Below, piece by piece: positions 25,678 through 34,402 of a stretch of DNA of 64,000 bases. Both the position numbers and the translations under genes were made by a program. The notes below the pieces were generated by a model, which did no database searches, was not told the DNA's origin, and was given only the letters and a program-made list of their open reading frames with translations. Position 1 is the stretch's first letter; each line of letters starts with the position of its first letter. Source of the stretch: CAZKAP01 sp964550895 (lineage in GTDB: Bacteria > Bacteroidota > Bacteroidia > Flavobacteriales > Flavobacteriaceae); contig CAZKAP010000008.1 of the NCBI GenBank assembly GCA_964550895.1, positions 11,326 through 75,325 on the forward strand, written 5' to 3'.

Positions 25678-26501
25678 ACGCCCAGGGCATTTTTGTAGAG
25701 TCCAAGGACACGGAAGTCTTCGGACATGATTCGCAAAAGGGACTCCGCCTTGTGGAAGAAGTCCGGATCGTCAAAAGTTACATCGACAAAGAAAGCGTAC
25801 TTCCAGGGGGTCTCGATGATCGGAAGGGACTGTATTTTCGTCAGGTTCAGATTGCAATCGCTCATGACATTCAGAACGGTGGCCAGGCTTCCCCGCTTGT
25901 GTTCCGTCACAAAACGCAGGGAGGCCTTATCGATGCCCAGCGTGTCGGTTGCCGCGGTGGCCTCGCGGGAAAGCATGATAAAACGAGTGGCGTTGTTCTT
26001 AATGGTCTGTATGTCCTCGCAAAGGATTTGCAGTCCGTAGAGTTCGGCAGCCATACGGGGAGCAATCGCGGCTATGCCCCTAAGTCCCTTCTCGCGTATC
26101 AGGCGGGCGGTTTCGGCGGTATCCACATCCTCCACTAATCGTATACCACTCAGACCCTTCAGGTAATGCATACACTGCAGCAGAGCCATGGGATGCGAAC
26201 GTACCTCGGTGAGGTCGGTTACATCCTGACCCTCCAATGCCATGAGATGATGGCGTATGCCCAGATAGTATTCCCCAACGACATGCAGATCGTTTTTATA
26301 GATCAGTGCATAGTTGGGAATGATGGATCCGGCAATGGAGTTTTCGATAGCCATCACCCCCTGTTCCGCACCTCCGGATACCAACTGATCCACCACCTCT
26401 TCGAACGACAGGCATTCAACCAGTTCCACATTTTGAGAAAAGTACGAGCAGGCCACTTCGTGATGGTTGGAACCCCTGATACCCTGTATGGCTACTTTCA
26501 T
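25674..26501 (-). CDS. pheA: Prephenate dehydratase
   Basis: Converts prephenate to phenylpyruvate, committing to phenylalanine. The 275 residues comprise a periplasmic-binding-like catalytic domain with NNATRFI (near 168, the catalytic Thr-Arg-Phe) and a C-terminal ACT domain (about 190-270). The Phe-binding ESRP of the ACT domain reads QSLP here, so feedback by phenylalanine may be altered. The start codon comes only three bases after the T-run of a terminator hairpin, and a leader peptide lies upstream. It is the first structural gene of the operon. Confidence 0.93.
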   Translation of the reverse strand: MKVAIQGIRGSNHHEVACSYFSQNVELVECLSFEEVVDQLVSGGAEQGVMAIENSIAGSIIPNYALIYKNDLHVVGEYYLGIRHHLMALEGQDVTDLTEVRSHPMALLQCMHYLKGLSGIRLVEDVDTAETARLIREKGLRGIAAIAPRMAAELYGLQILCEDIQTIKNNATRFIMLSREATAATDTLGIDKASLRFVTEHKRGSLATVLNVMSDCNLNLTKIQSLPIIETPWKYAFFVDVTFDDPDFFHKAESLLRIMSEDFRVLGLYKNALGV

Positions 26502-26504
26502 CCT

Positions 26505-26533
26505 AAAAAAAAGTCCCGCTCATGGCGGGACTT
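26505..26533 (-). terminator. Attenuator terminator before pheA
   Basis: On the minus strand AGTCCCGC (26532-26525), a 5-nt loop and GCGGGACT (26519-26512) form a perfect 8-bp stem extendable by one pair, followed by eight T. The hairpin ends three bases before the pheA ATG, so it can only serve to stop transcripts before the operon. Confidence 0.9.
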
Positions 26534-26556
26534 CAGTGTGTTTTATTTAGTGCGCA

Positions 26557-26628
26557 CTAGAACGTCCCCCCCGAATCGGGAGTATAGTAAAAAAAGAATA
26601 CGTTCCAGAACTGCTTCATTTTTGTCAT
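26557..26628 (-). CDS. Phe/Tyr leader peptide of the aromatic operon
   Basis: A 23-codon open frame, ATG at 26628 and TAG at 26557-26559. It reads M-T-K-M-K-Q-F-W-N-V and then FFFYY, ending in Thr-Phe. Seven of 23 residues are Phe or Tyr and one is Trp. The five FFFYY codons (26598-26584) stand directly before CCCG (26580-26577), the 5' arm of a small hairpin with CGGGGGGGAC (26573-26564). The latter can instead pair with GTCCCGCC (26531-26524), the 5' arm of the terminator. That is the 1-2-3-4 layout of ribosome-mediated attenuation. A second ATG at 26619 could also serve as start. The peptide itself need have no function. Confidence 0.85.
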   Translation of the reverse strand: MTKMKQFWNVFFFYYTPDSGGTF

Positions 26629-26638
26629 AGTCGAAATT

Positions 26639-26646
26639 CAAAATTA
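26639..26646 (-). promoter_or_regulatory. -7 promoter box of the aromatic operon
   Basis: The minus strand reads TAATTTTG, a perfect TAnnTTTG, ending 10 nt before the leader-peptide ATG. The message would therefore start within a few bases of that ATG. No clean -33 TTTG is seen; a TTTT lies further upstream. Confidence 0.6.
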
Positions 26647-26789
26647 CACTTTTCGATGAAACCGCCTAATAAAACCAGCCATTTATGGTTTCTAAGCCCA
26701 ACCGTGCCATAGCACCTCCCCCGGATGGAAACTCGGGGCAGTCCTTGGGTGTAAATGGGAGTTCCTCTAACTTGCGGAAAAATACCCGC

Positions 26790-27689
26790 ATGTCCATACA
26801 AGTCGAAAAACTGACCAAAACTTATGGCTCTCAGCGTGCCCTGAACGAGGTGAGCTTCGACATGAAGAGTGGGGAGATTGTCGGATTCCTGGGCCCAAAC
26901 GGTGCCGGTAAATCCACACTGATGAAAATCCTGACCACCGGACTGCGGGCCGACAGCGGGACGGCCCGGGTCGCGGGCTTTGATGTGCAAAAAGACCTCA
27001 TGGAAGTCCGAGCACGCGTCGGATACCTGCCCGAGAATAATCCCCTGTATCCGCACATGTACGTGCGGGAATATCTCGCCTTTCAGGCCGATCTTTACGG
27101 CTGCCCCAGAGCCGGGGTGGAAGCTGTCATCGAGAAGACGGGCCTGGGGCCGGAGGCCCATAAAAAAATTGGTGCCCTGTCCAAGGGATACAAACAGCGG
27201 GTAGGACTTTCGGCAGCCATACTCCCGGAACCTGAGGTACTCATACTGGACGAACCCGGCACGGGTCTGGATCCAAATCAACGGCAGGGTTTTCGCGACC
27301 TGATCCGTTCCCTGGGTGGAGAAAGGACGATACTACTGTCTACCCACCTACTGGACGAAGTGGAATCCGTATGTCAGCGTGTGTTGATTATCCACAAGGG
27401 CGAATTGGTAGCCGATCGCCGTCTGGACGAACTCGACGAGGGGGAAGGCCAGGTGCTCGAGGTGGAATTCGATTACCGCATCGAGGAAGTACTGCTCCGG
27501 AATCTCCCCGACTTGACATCCGCGAGGAACCTCTATGGGTTCTGTTATGAACTCCATTTTTCTACCGGAAGCGACCGCCGGGCGGCCGTATTCGATTTCG
27601 CCCACGACAACGGGCTCAAGACGCTTAAACTCCAGCGTCGCCATCAGGGGCTTCCCGAACTCTTCAACGAGCTGACAGCACCGCATTGA
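26790..27689 (+). CDS. gldA: Gliding motility ABC transporter ATPase GldA
   Basis: A 299-residue ATP-binding subunit of the GldAFG transporter needed for gliding in Flavobacterium. It has Walker A GPNGAGKS (near 36), a Q-loop, the signature LSKGYKQRVG (near 133), Walker B VLILDEPGTGLDPNQ (near 152), and the H-loop STHLLDE. Gly replaces the usual Thr in DEPTTGLD. I chose ATG 26790, where MSIQVEKLTKTYG begins; the earlier in-frame start adds 35 low-complexity residues. gldF and gldG are not next to it. Its 3' end overlaps the convergent serine hydrolase gene by 26 nt. Confidence 0.9.
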   Translation: MSIQVEKLTKTYGSQRALNEVSFDMKSGEIVGFLGPNGAGKSTLMKILTTGLRADSGTARVAGFDVQKDLMEVRARVGYLPENNPLYPHMYVREYLAFQADLYGCPRAGVEAVIEKTGLGPEAHKKIGALSKGYKQRVGLSAAILPEPEVLILDEPGTGLDPNQRQGFRDLIRSLGGERTILLSTHLLDEVESVCQRVLIIHKGELVADRRLDELDEGEGQVLEVEFDYRIEEVLLRNLPDLTSARNLYGFCYELHFSTGSDRRAAVFDFAHDNGLKTLKLQRRHQGLPELFNELTAPH

Positions 27690-28749
27690 TGGCGCGGTCC
27701 AGTTCGGGCTGTACTCTGGGATCTGAGGAATTGATTAGTATGCTGAACACGGTATGGTCTTCCGGGTACACGTAAAAGTTCGTGTAAGCCCCCACACTGT
27801 TGCCCACATGCCCGATAAAGGCGCGGTTATGCTCGTCGTTGCTCACCTGCCAGCCCAACCCGTAGAAGGTGCTTTTGCCCAGAACCAGCTGGGGCCGAAA
27901 GACCTGGTGATAGGTGTCCTCACTGAGTAGCTTGCCCTGCAAAACCGCCTGCCCCAGCCGGGCTATGTCTTCGCTGGTCGAGAGGTACCCGCCCCCGGCC
28001 ATCTTGTAGTGGTTATTGACCGGCAGGGCCTTTCGAAAACCCGATCGGGACGGGCTGTGCCAGGAGGCCACCCGCCCTTTAAAGGGCTTCCATTCGAATT
28101 TGCGCCTGGGCTCGGGAAAAGTATTGAGCATGCCCAGGGGCAGCAGTACTTCCTGAAGTACGTACTGGCTGAAAGGCATTCCACTGGCCTTCTCCATAGC
28201 CAGCGAGAGCAAGACAAAATCGAAACTGTTATACAGAAAATCGGATCCCGGTATGTACTGCAGGGGATCCCCGCTGAACATACCCGTACCCTCCTGTATG
28301 CTGAGCGGACGGTTGGAGACCAGCTCGCGACCGCGGTAGGTGCGGATTCCTGCGGTGTGGGTGGCCAGCATCCTCAGCGTGAAGTCGAACTGTTTTTTGG
28401 GATAATCGGGTACGTGCTTATAAAAGGAGTCGTCCAGTTGCAGTATCCCCTGTTCCTGCATTCTGCCGAGGGCCATACCGGTAATGCACTTCGATATACT
28501 CGCTATACGGAACAGGGTGTCGCCCGGTTTCACTTTCTGGCCCGAAGCACCGGATACCCGTCCATATCCCTTATTCAAAACGGATTCTCCATCCCGAAGG
28601 ATGGTAACGGCCATGGAAGGAACCCGATGGTTGGCGTACAAATTGTGTAACAATGCCCCGGCCAGCTGGTCGCCTTTTAAATTCGCCGTCTCGACTGAAG
28701 ATTCGGAAGCCTTCCCGAAGAGGGAATGGAGAAGTGGACTCAGCGACAT
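27664..28749 (-). CDS. Serine hydrolase of the beta-lactamase class C/PBP4* family
   Basis: A 361-residue beta-lactamase-fold protein. The three active-site elements are SISK (near 82, nucleophile Ser and Lys in RIASISKCITG), LYNS (near 172, Tyr-Asn) and GHVGN (near 318, in place of HTG/KTG). No signal peptide is evident at the annotated start, although such proteins are usually exported. The substrate could be a D-Ala peptide or an ester. A -7 box lies about 55 nt upstream. It converges with gldA. Confidence 0.85.
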   Translation of the reverse strand: MSLSPLLHSLFGKASESSVETANLKGDQLAGALLHNLYANHRVPSMAVTILRDGESVLNKGYGRVSGASGQKVKPGDTLFRIASISKCITGMALGRMQEQGILQLDDSFYKHVPDYPKKQFDFTLRMLATHTAGIRTYRGRELVSNRPLSIQEGTGMFSGDPLQYIPGSDFLYNSFDFVLLSLAMEKASGMPFSQYVLQEVLLPLGMLNTFPEPRRKFEWKPFKGRVASWHSPSRSGFRKALPVNNHYKMAGGGYLSTSEDIARLGQAVLQGKLLSEDTYHQVFRPQLVLGKSTFYGLGWQVSNDEHNRAFIGHVGNSVGAYTNFYVYPEDHTVFSILINSSDPRVQPELDRAINAVLSAR

Positions 28750-28801
28750 CCTGCTTGGGGTTCTCGGGATTAGGTATTCGTTTAGGATTGCAAACCTCGG
28801 G

Positions 28802-28809
28802 CAAAATTA
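28802..28809 (-). promoter_or_regulatory. -7 promoter box for the serine hydrolase
   Basis: The minus strand reads TAATTTTG, matching TAnnTTTG, in the 76-nt gap after the GIN-domain gene. Confidence 0.45.
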
Positions 28810-28825
28810 GTCCTTTCGCAACGAT

Positions 28826-29617
28826 CTAATCCTGTAAAAACCGCAGTCGTCCGTTAAAGGTTTCCTCAACTTCCACCTGCGGCGGCCGGGTAGCGGAAAT
28901 GACATCACCGTAGCCACTGATTCGCCCACTGATCTCGAGTTGCGGATTGACCAGTACATCCTGGGATCCCCGGTGAAGGACCTCTACTGAATCCGCCGAA
29001 AGGCTCAGGGATTCGATACGCGAATTCCCAGCCGCCACGTTGATATACAAGAACCCGCTGCGACCCTCCAACTGAAAATATGAGCCCCCGTTTACCACTA
29101 TCCGGGTTCGGTCGTTATCGAGGCTGAGATCGAAGGAACCGTCTGTGGTTTCCGAATCCGTGACAACAAAAGACTCGGAAATCAGATTCAGCCGGTCCCA
29201 GTCCAGCGTACCCTGGGAGGAAATCGTCCAGCCCGTGAAGCTTCTAACCTCGGTTATATTCGGGGAGGTAACGGTAAAGACCACCAAACCGTAATCCCGG
29301 AAAAAGTTGCAGTTGTTCTCATTGCGCAGGATCAGCCGGCCCTCATCCACTACGGCCGAGATATCGTTCAGCAGGTTATCCGGGGCACTCAGTTCGACCC
29401 GCTGGGTGCTTCCGGAGCGCAGTACCAGACGAACATTCTCGAATACGGTGATCTTGTCGAAGTTCACCAGCGAAATCTCCCGGTTTACCTGTGGCCCGGC
29501 ACCCTGAAGACAATCCGGTGCCCCTTCCCAGCGGCATCCGCTTAACAGCAGCAACAACAACAAGCCGGTGGAGACCGGAGTAGTTCTGATGATTCCTATG
29601 TTCGTTTTACCTTTCAT
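28826..29617 (-). CDS. GIN-domain (DUF2807) lipoprotein
   Basis: A ~263-residue lipoprotein with lipobox LLLSGC near residue 25 and a mature part rich in short beta-strands, typical of the head GIN domain: NFDKITVFENVRLVLRSG, with repeating Asp/Gly turns and ISGYGDV at the C-terminus. It is expected in the periplasm or on the surface as a right-handed beta-helix-like or adhesin-like domain. No enzymatic residues are evident. I chose ATG 29617; an earlier in-frame start lies inside the upstream gene and breaks the signal peptide. It lies 20 nt after the PagL-like gene. Confidence 0.82.
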   Translation of the reverse strand: MKGKTNIGIIRTTPVSTGLLLLLLLSGCRWEGAPDCLQGAGPQVNREISLVNFDKITVFENVRLVLRSGSTQRVELSAPDNLLNDISAVVDEGRLILRNENNCNFFRDYGLVVFTVTSPNITEVRSFTGWTISSQGTLDWDRLNLISESFVVTDSETTDGSFDLSLDNDRTRIVVNGGSYFQLEGRSGFLYINVAAGNSRIESLSLSADSVEVLHRGSQDVLVNPQLEISGRISGYGDVISATRPPQVEVEETFNGRLRFLQD

Positions 29618-29637
29618 TAGTGGTTTTAGGTCTTTGA

Positions 29638-30747
29638 TTACCAGCGAAAGCCCAAGCCCCATTCCACAGCCTCGGCTGCGGCCGCATGAGACTTGAGTGT
29701 AACGGCTGCGAACCAGTTATCCCTGATGTAATACCTGAGCCCGGTGCGGTTGTAAAACCGGGTCTCGAAGGCCACGGGGTAGTAGGCATAATACCCCAGT
29801 TGGGTAATCAGGCTCAACCGGTTGACGTGGAGTTCGTGGCCCAGATACAGGCCTGCCCTCCTCCAGTCCGTGCCCGGGGCAATACCGCGCTCCGGAAATG
29901 AAGCCGCCTGAAACCGTATGTATTCCTTGAGAAAGGGGGTCAGGAAGACTTCTGCACCCGCCTGCAGGGTGCTGAGCTTGCTCACCCGCCGATCCACCAT
30001 AATGGAGGGAACCACGAATCCGAACCTACCGGAACCCAGTACATCGCCCTCATTGACCCCTGCGCGGAGAACCACACTCCAGTTCAGGCCTCCCCAGTCC
30101 CTGGCCACTGCAGGTTCCGCAGGTCGGATAAACGCTTTAGGCACGGGAGCGTCCAGACGGTAGAGGGCTCCCATGTTCCAGACAATGCTATTGGTCGAAG
30201 CATTGGGAGCTCGAACATTGGCATTCGAGTAATGGATCAGCGACAGGCCCATTTGCAAGCCCAGGGACTTCCAGATGTTCTCAATCCGATAATTTGCCAT
30301 GATCAGCGTACTGCTCAGTATATGGGAGCCGTAAGCCACATTCCTGAAATTGGTTTCACGATCGTAGGGCAGGGTATTATACGCGAGACCCTGACCGATT
30401 CTGAGCTGAAAACGCCTGTTGAAGAAATAAAAGTTGTAATGGGCATACAGGCCGTAGTTATCCCCCAGAACCGGATTGGCCATATCCTGATAAACGAAAG
30501 TGAACCCGGTATCCGGATACCCGAACCAGGCTTCCCAATCGTGTTCTCCGAATCGCTTGCGGTTCCAGCCCAGTATCAGGCCGCTGGGATGACCCCGAAT
30601 CAGGTGGGTCATATCCGGATTGTGGCGTGCTATGGTTCCGTGGAAGAGTGAGGCATCCCACTCGTAAACGGGTCTTTCTCCGGTGAACTGAGCGGTGCAC
30701 CATGCCGATAGGAAGGCGAAGAGAATGAAGTATATCCTTCGGGTCAC
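29638..30747 (-). CDS. PagL-like acyloxyacyl hydrolase, outer-membrane barrel
   Basis: A ~369-residue outer-membrane protein. A signal peptide (RRIYFILFAFLSAWCTAQ region) precedes an Arg/Tyr-rich amphipathic barrel that ends in WGLGFRW, a typical terminal aromatic. The segment LIHYSNANV holds the His and Ser of the PagL lipid A 3-O-deacylase active site, so it may remove an acyl chain from lipid A. I chose GTG 30747, 14 nt after metF, because it gives the signal peptide at the N-terminus; a longer frame to 30873 runs into metF. The enzymatic role is inferred. Confidence 0.72.
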   Translation of the reverse strand: MTRRIYFILFAFLSAWCTAQFTGERPVYEWDASLFHGTIARHNPDMTHLIRGHPSGLILGWNRKRFGEHDWEAWFGYPDTGFTFVYQDMANPVLGDNYGLYAHYNFYFFNRRFQLRIGQGLAYNTLPYDRETNFRNVAYGSHILSSTLIMANYRIENIWKSLGLQMGLSLIHYSNANVRAPNASTNSIVWNMGALYRLDAPVPKAFIRPAEPAVARDWGGLNWSVVLRAGVNEGDVLGSGRFGFVVPSIMVDRRVSKLSTLQAGAEVFLTPFLKEYIRFQAASFPERGIAPGTDWRRAGLYLGHELHVNRLSLITQLGYYAYYPVAFETRFYNRTGLRYYIRDNWFAAVTLKSHAAAAEAVEWGLGFRW

Positions 30748-30761
30748 GCTCAAAACTAACA

Positions 30762-31715
30762 CTAAAATACCGCTTCGGCTATCCTCCGTATGTTGTCGGA
30801 CTTCCCCATAGAGTAATAGTGAACCACAGGCACGCCCCATGCAATAAGCTCCCGGGTCTGATGTATCGCCCATTCGATACCTACCTCCCGGATGGCCCGG
30901 TTGTCCTTGCAGGATTCCACGGCCTCAACCAGTTCGTGTGGCAATTCGGTCCGAAAGACCTGCGGTAGCAGGTTCAGGTGACGGCTCACGGCTATGGGCT
31001 TGATCCCGGGTATTATCGGAACCTCTATACCCATGGCTCGTGCCGCCCCCACGAATTCAAAATACTTGTTATTGTCGAAAAACATCTGGGTAACGATGTA
31101 ATCCGCGCCCAGCGCCACCTTCTCCTTGAGTCGCCTGAGGTCGGACTCCAGGGATGGAGCCTCCATATGCTTCTCGGGATACCCGGCTACCCCTATGCAA
31201 AAATCCGTACTGTTGCCGGTTTCTATAGCCTCATGCAGGTAGATCCCCCGGTTGAGATTCCGAATCTGCTCCACCAGATCGCTGGCGTAGCGGTTCCCGC
31301 CGGGAGTGGGCTCGAAGTACTTCTCTTCCCGCATGGGATCTCCCCTGAGGGCCATCACATTCTGTATGCCCAAATAATGACAGTCCACCAGTAGGTATTC
31401 CGTTTCTTCCTTGGTAAAGCCCCCGCAGAGGACATGGGGTACGGTATCCACATCGTACTTGTGCCTAATGGCCGCGCAAATACCGAGGGTACCGGGCCTC
31501 ATCCGGGTGAGTTTCTTATCCAGCAGGCCTCCGCGATCGATGTATATGTATTCTTCCCGGGAAGTGGTCACATCGATAAAACAGGGACCGAACTCCATAA
31601 GGGGATCGATATTCCTGTACAGTTCATCGATGCTGTGCCCCTTGACCGGGGGGATCACCTCGAAGGTGAAAAGCGCCTTTCCCCCGGCCGCCGCTATATG
31701 TTCGGTTACCTTCAT
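30762..31715 (-). CDS. metF: 5,10-methylenetetrahydrofolate reductase MetF
   Basis: An FAD enzyme that makes 5-methyltetrahydrofolate for methionine synthase. The 317 residues form the expected barrel: TFEVIPPVKG near the start (catalytic Glu), ALRGDP (near 107), YPEKHMEAPS (FAD/substrate loop), and VTQMFFDN (near 182). ATG 31715 overlaps the stop of the cobalamin-binding MetH gene as ATGA, so supply and use of the methyl donor are coupled. The longer frame running upstream inside metH is not used. Confidence 0.95.
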   Translation of the reverse strand: MKVTEHIAAAGGKALFTFEVIPPVKGHSIDELYRNIDPLMEFGPCFIDVTTSREEYIYIDRGGLLDKKLTRMRPGTLGICAAIRHKYDVDTVPHVLCGGFTKEETEYLLVDCHYLGIQNVMALRGDPMREEKYFEPTPGGNRYASDLVEQIRNLNRGIYLHEAIETGNSTDFCIGVAGYPEKHMEAPSLESDLRRLKEKVALGADYIVTQMFFDNNKYFEFVGAARAMGIEVPIIPGIKPIAVSRHLNLLPQVFRTELPHELVEAVESCKDNRAIREVGIEWAIHQTRELIAWGVPVVHYYSMGKSDNIRRIAEAVF

Positions 31716-34402
31716 GCTGTTTTCGTATTCGCCAGATTGGGTGCCAGCCAACGGGTCGCGGTTTCCAGATCCCGACCCGTTCGCCGTGCATAGTCTTCGA
31801 GCTGGTCCCGTGCAATCTTTCCAAGACCGAAATACCGGGCCTCGGGATGGGCAAAATAGTACCCGCTCACACTGGCCGCCGGCCACATGGCCAGTGACTC
31901 CGTCAGCCGTACTCCAATGCGCTCTTCTATCCCGAGCACATCCCATATGGCTAATTTTTCCAGGTGGTCCGGACAAGCCGGATACCCGGGAGCAGGGCGT
32001 ATCCCCCTGTACTTTTCTTCGATCATTTCCGCTCCGCTTAGCGATTCCTGCGGAGCATACCCCCAGTACCGCCTTCGGATTTTCTCATGCAGGAATTCGG
32101 CAAAGGCTTCGGCAAGCCGGTCGGCCAGAGCCTTTACCATAATGGCGTTGTAATCGTCATGGGCCGACTCGTGGGCGGCAGCCAGTTCGTCACTGCCAAA
32201 ACCCGCACTGACGCAGAAACAGCCCACATAATCCTGCCTGCCCGATGCAAGAGGGGCCACAAAATCGGAAAGCGCCAGATGAGGTACACCTTCCTTGCGA
32301 CGGGTCTGCTGTCGCAAGGTATGGAAGGTAACCCCATTGGTACTCCCTTCAGGGTCGCTCAGGATGATGTCGTCGTCCGGGGTGGAATTAGCAGGAAAAA
32401 TACCCCAAACGGCCCGGGCCTGCAGCAGCCCTTTATCCACTATTTCCCCAAGTACCTGCAGGGCGTCGGAGTGCAGCTCCCGGGCCTGGGATCCCACTAC
32501 CTGATCGGTTAATATATCGGGGTATCTTCCATGGAGGTCCCAGCTTCGGAAAAACGGGGTCCAGTCGATATAGGGCAGCAGCTCCGCGAGATTCTGGGAT
32601 TCTATGGTACGCACGCCCATTTCCCTGGGTTTTGCTATGTCTGCATGCTTCCAGTCCAGGGAGAGGCGATTTGAGCGTGCTTCCTCAAGGCTGGCATATT
32701 CCCTGACCTCCTGACGACCCAGGAATTTCGACCGGAATCCCTCGTATTCCCTTCGGAGCGTGTCTTTGTAGTTTTTGGAAGCCTCTTCCTGCAGCAGCTG
32801 CCCCACTACGGTTACGGCCCTGGAGGCATCCGTTACGTGGATCACGCCGTTCGAATACCGGGGTGCAATCTTGACGGCAGTATGTGCTTTGGAGGTGGTG
32901 GCACCCCCGATGAGTAGCGGGATATCGAGTCCTTCCCGCTCCATTTCGCCGGCCACGAACTCCATTTCGTCCAGGGACGGGGTAATCAGTCCACTCAGGC
33001 CAATCATATCCACCTGCTCTTCACGGGCCCGGGACAATATGCGATCGGCAGGAACCATTACTCCCAGGTCTATGATGTCATAGTTATTACAGGCCAGCAC
33101 TACTCCCACTATGTTCTTTCCGATATCGTGTACGTCCCCTTTGACCGTAGCCAGCAGGATCTTTCCAGCGCTCTTTGTCCTCCCGGATTGGGAGGCCTCG
33201 ATGAACGGCGTGAGGTAAGCCACGGCCTTCTTCATCACCCTGGCCGACTTGACCACCTGCGGCAGGAACATCTTACCACTGCCGAAGAGGTCGCCAACCA
33301 GGTTCATACCGGTCATAAGATGACCCTCTATGACTTCCAGGGGTTTTGCGGCAACCCGTCGGGCCTCTTCCATGTCCTGCTCAATGTAAGTGTCTATCCC
33401 GCGAACCAGAGAACGGTTGATCCGTTCCTGAAGAGGATCATTCCTCCAATCTGCTTCCTGCGCTTTTTCCACCACCTTACTTCCCCTGAGGCCCTCGGCG
33501 AAGTCCAGCAAGCGCTCCGTGGCATCTTCCCTTCGATTGAGCAGCACATCCTCCACCCGTTCGAGCAAATCCCCGGGAATATCGTCGTAAACTTCGAGCA
33601 GGGTGGGATTTACGATGCCCATATTCATTCCTGCCCCTATGGCATGGTACAGGAAAGCAGAATGCATGGCCTCCCGGACGACCTGATTACCGCGAAAGGA
33701 AAAGGAAATGTTGCTCACGCCGCCGCTTACCTGGCAATGGGGAAGATGGGTGCGGACCCAGCGGGTCGCCTCTATGAAATCGAGGGCGTAGGTCTTGTGC
33801 GCATCCATTCCGGTGGCAACGGGAAAAATGTTCAGGTCAAATATGAGATCTTCCGGAAGGAGCGTGTCCGTTTCCACTAACAGCTGGTAGGATCGTTTGG
33901 CTACGGCGATCCTTCGCTCCAGGGTGTCTGCCTGCCCGTTCTCGTCGAAGGCCATGATCACCGCAGCGGCCCCGTATCTGCGGATTTTTCGCGCCTGTTC
34001 CAGGAATACCGATTCGCCTTCCTTGAGGCTGATGGAGTTCACTACGCATTTGCCCTGTACCACGCGGAGACCAGCCTCAATGATCTCCCACTTGGAAGAA
34101 TCTATCATGACCGGTACCCGCGCTATATCCGGCTCAGCCATGAGCAGATTTAAAAAGGTAACCATCGCCTCCTTTCCGTCGATCAGGCCGTCGTCCATGT
34201 TCACATCGATAATCTGGGCACCACCCTCCACCTGCTCCCGGGCGATCTCCACAGCCTGTTCGAACCGGCCTTCCTTAATCAGGCGGAGAAATCTCCTGGA
34301 ACCCGAGACGTTAGTGCGTTCTCCAATGTTGACGAAGTTCGTGTGGGGCCCGATAACCAAGGCCTCCAGACCACTGAGCTTCAGATGGCGTACCTCACTC
34401 AT
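31712..34402 (-). CDS. metH: Methionine synthase MetH, folate/cobalamin/reactivation part
   Basis: The C-terminal two thirds of cobalamin-dependent methionine synthase as its own 896-residue protein. In order: a pterin-binding domain (about 15-290, GERTNVSGS), a helical cap, a B12-binding domain with DVHDIGKNI (near 427, the His that ligates cobalt) and the GLSGLITPS loop, and a SAM-binding reactivation domain (about 575-880, RPAPGYPACPDH). The Hcy-binding module is the separate upstream gene, overlapping by ATGA. The split form occurs in other Bacteroidota. No frameshift scar is visible at the junction. Confidence 0.95.
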   Translation of the reverse strand: MSEVRHLKLSGLEALVIGPHTNFVNIGERTNVSGSRRFLRLIKEGRFEQAVEIAREQVEGGAQIIDVNMDDGLIDGKEAMVTFLNLLMAEPDIARVPVMIDSSKWEIIEAGLRVVQGKCVVNSISLKEGESVFLEQARKIRRYGAAAVIMAFDENGQADTLERRIAVAKRSYQLLVETDTLLPEDLIFDLNIFPVATGMDAHKTYALDFIEATRWVRTHLPHCQVSGGVSNISFSFRGNQVVREAMHSAFLYHAIGAGMNMGIVNPTLLEVYDDIPGDLLERVEDVLLNRREDATERLLDFAEGLRGSKVVEKAQEADWRNDPLQERINRSLVRGIDTYIEQDMEEARRVAAKPLEVIEGHLMTGMNLVGDLFGSGKMFLPQVVKSARVMKKAVAYLTPFIEASQSGRTKSAGKILLATVKGDVHDIGKNIVGVVLACNNYDIIDLGVMVPADRILSRAREEQVDMIGLSGLITPSLDEMEFVAGEMEREGLDIPLLIGGATTSKAHTAVKIAPRYSNGVIHVTDASRAVTVVGQLLQEEASKNYKDTLRREYEGFRSKFLGRQEVREYASLEEARSNRLSLDWKHADIAKPREMGVRTIESQNLAELLPYIDWTPFFRSWDLHGRYPDILTDQVVGSQARELHSDALQVLGEIVDKGLLQARAVWGIFPANSTPDDDIILSDPEGSTNGVTFHTLRQQTRRKEGVPHLALSDFVAPLASGRQDYVGCFCVSAGFGSDELAAAHESAHDDYNAIMVKALADRLAEAFAEFLHEKIRRRYWGYAPQESLSGAEMIEEKYRGIRPAPGYPACPDHLEKLAIWDVLGIEERIGVRLTESLAMWPAASVSGYYFAHPEARYFGLGKIARDQLEDYARRTGRDLETATRWLAPNLANTKTA

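Noticed and set aside
31716..31976. Upstream extension of metF into metH
   Set aside because: The family start at 31715 with an ATGA overlap is far better; the extra residues are a shifted reading of metH.
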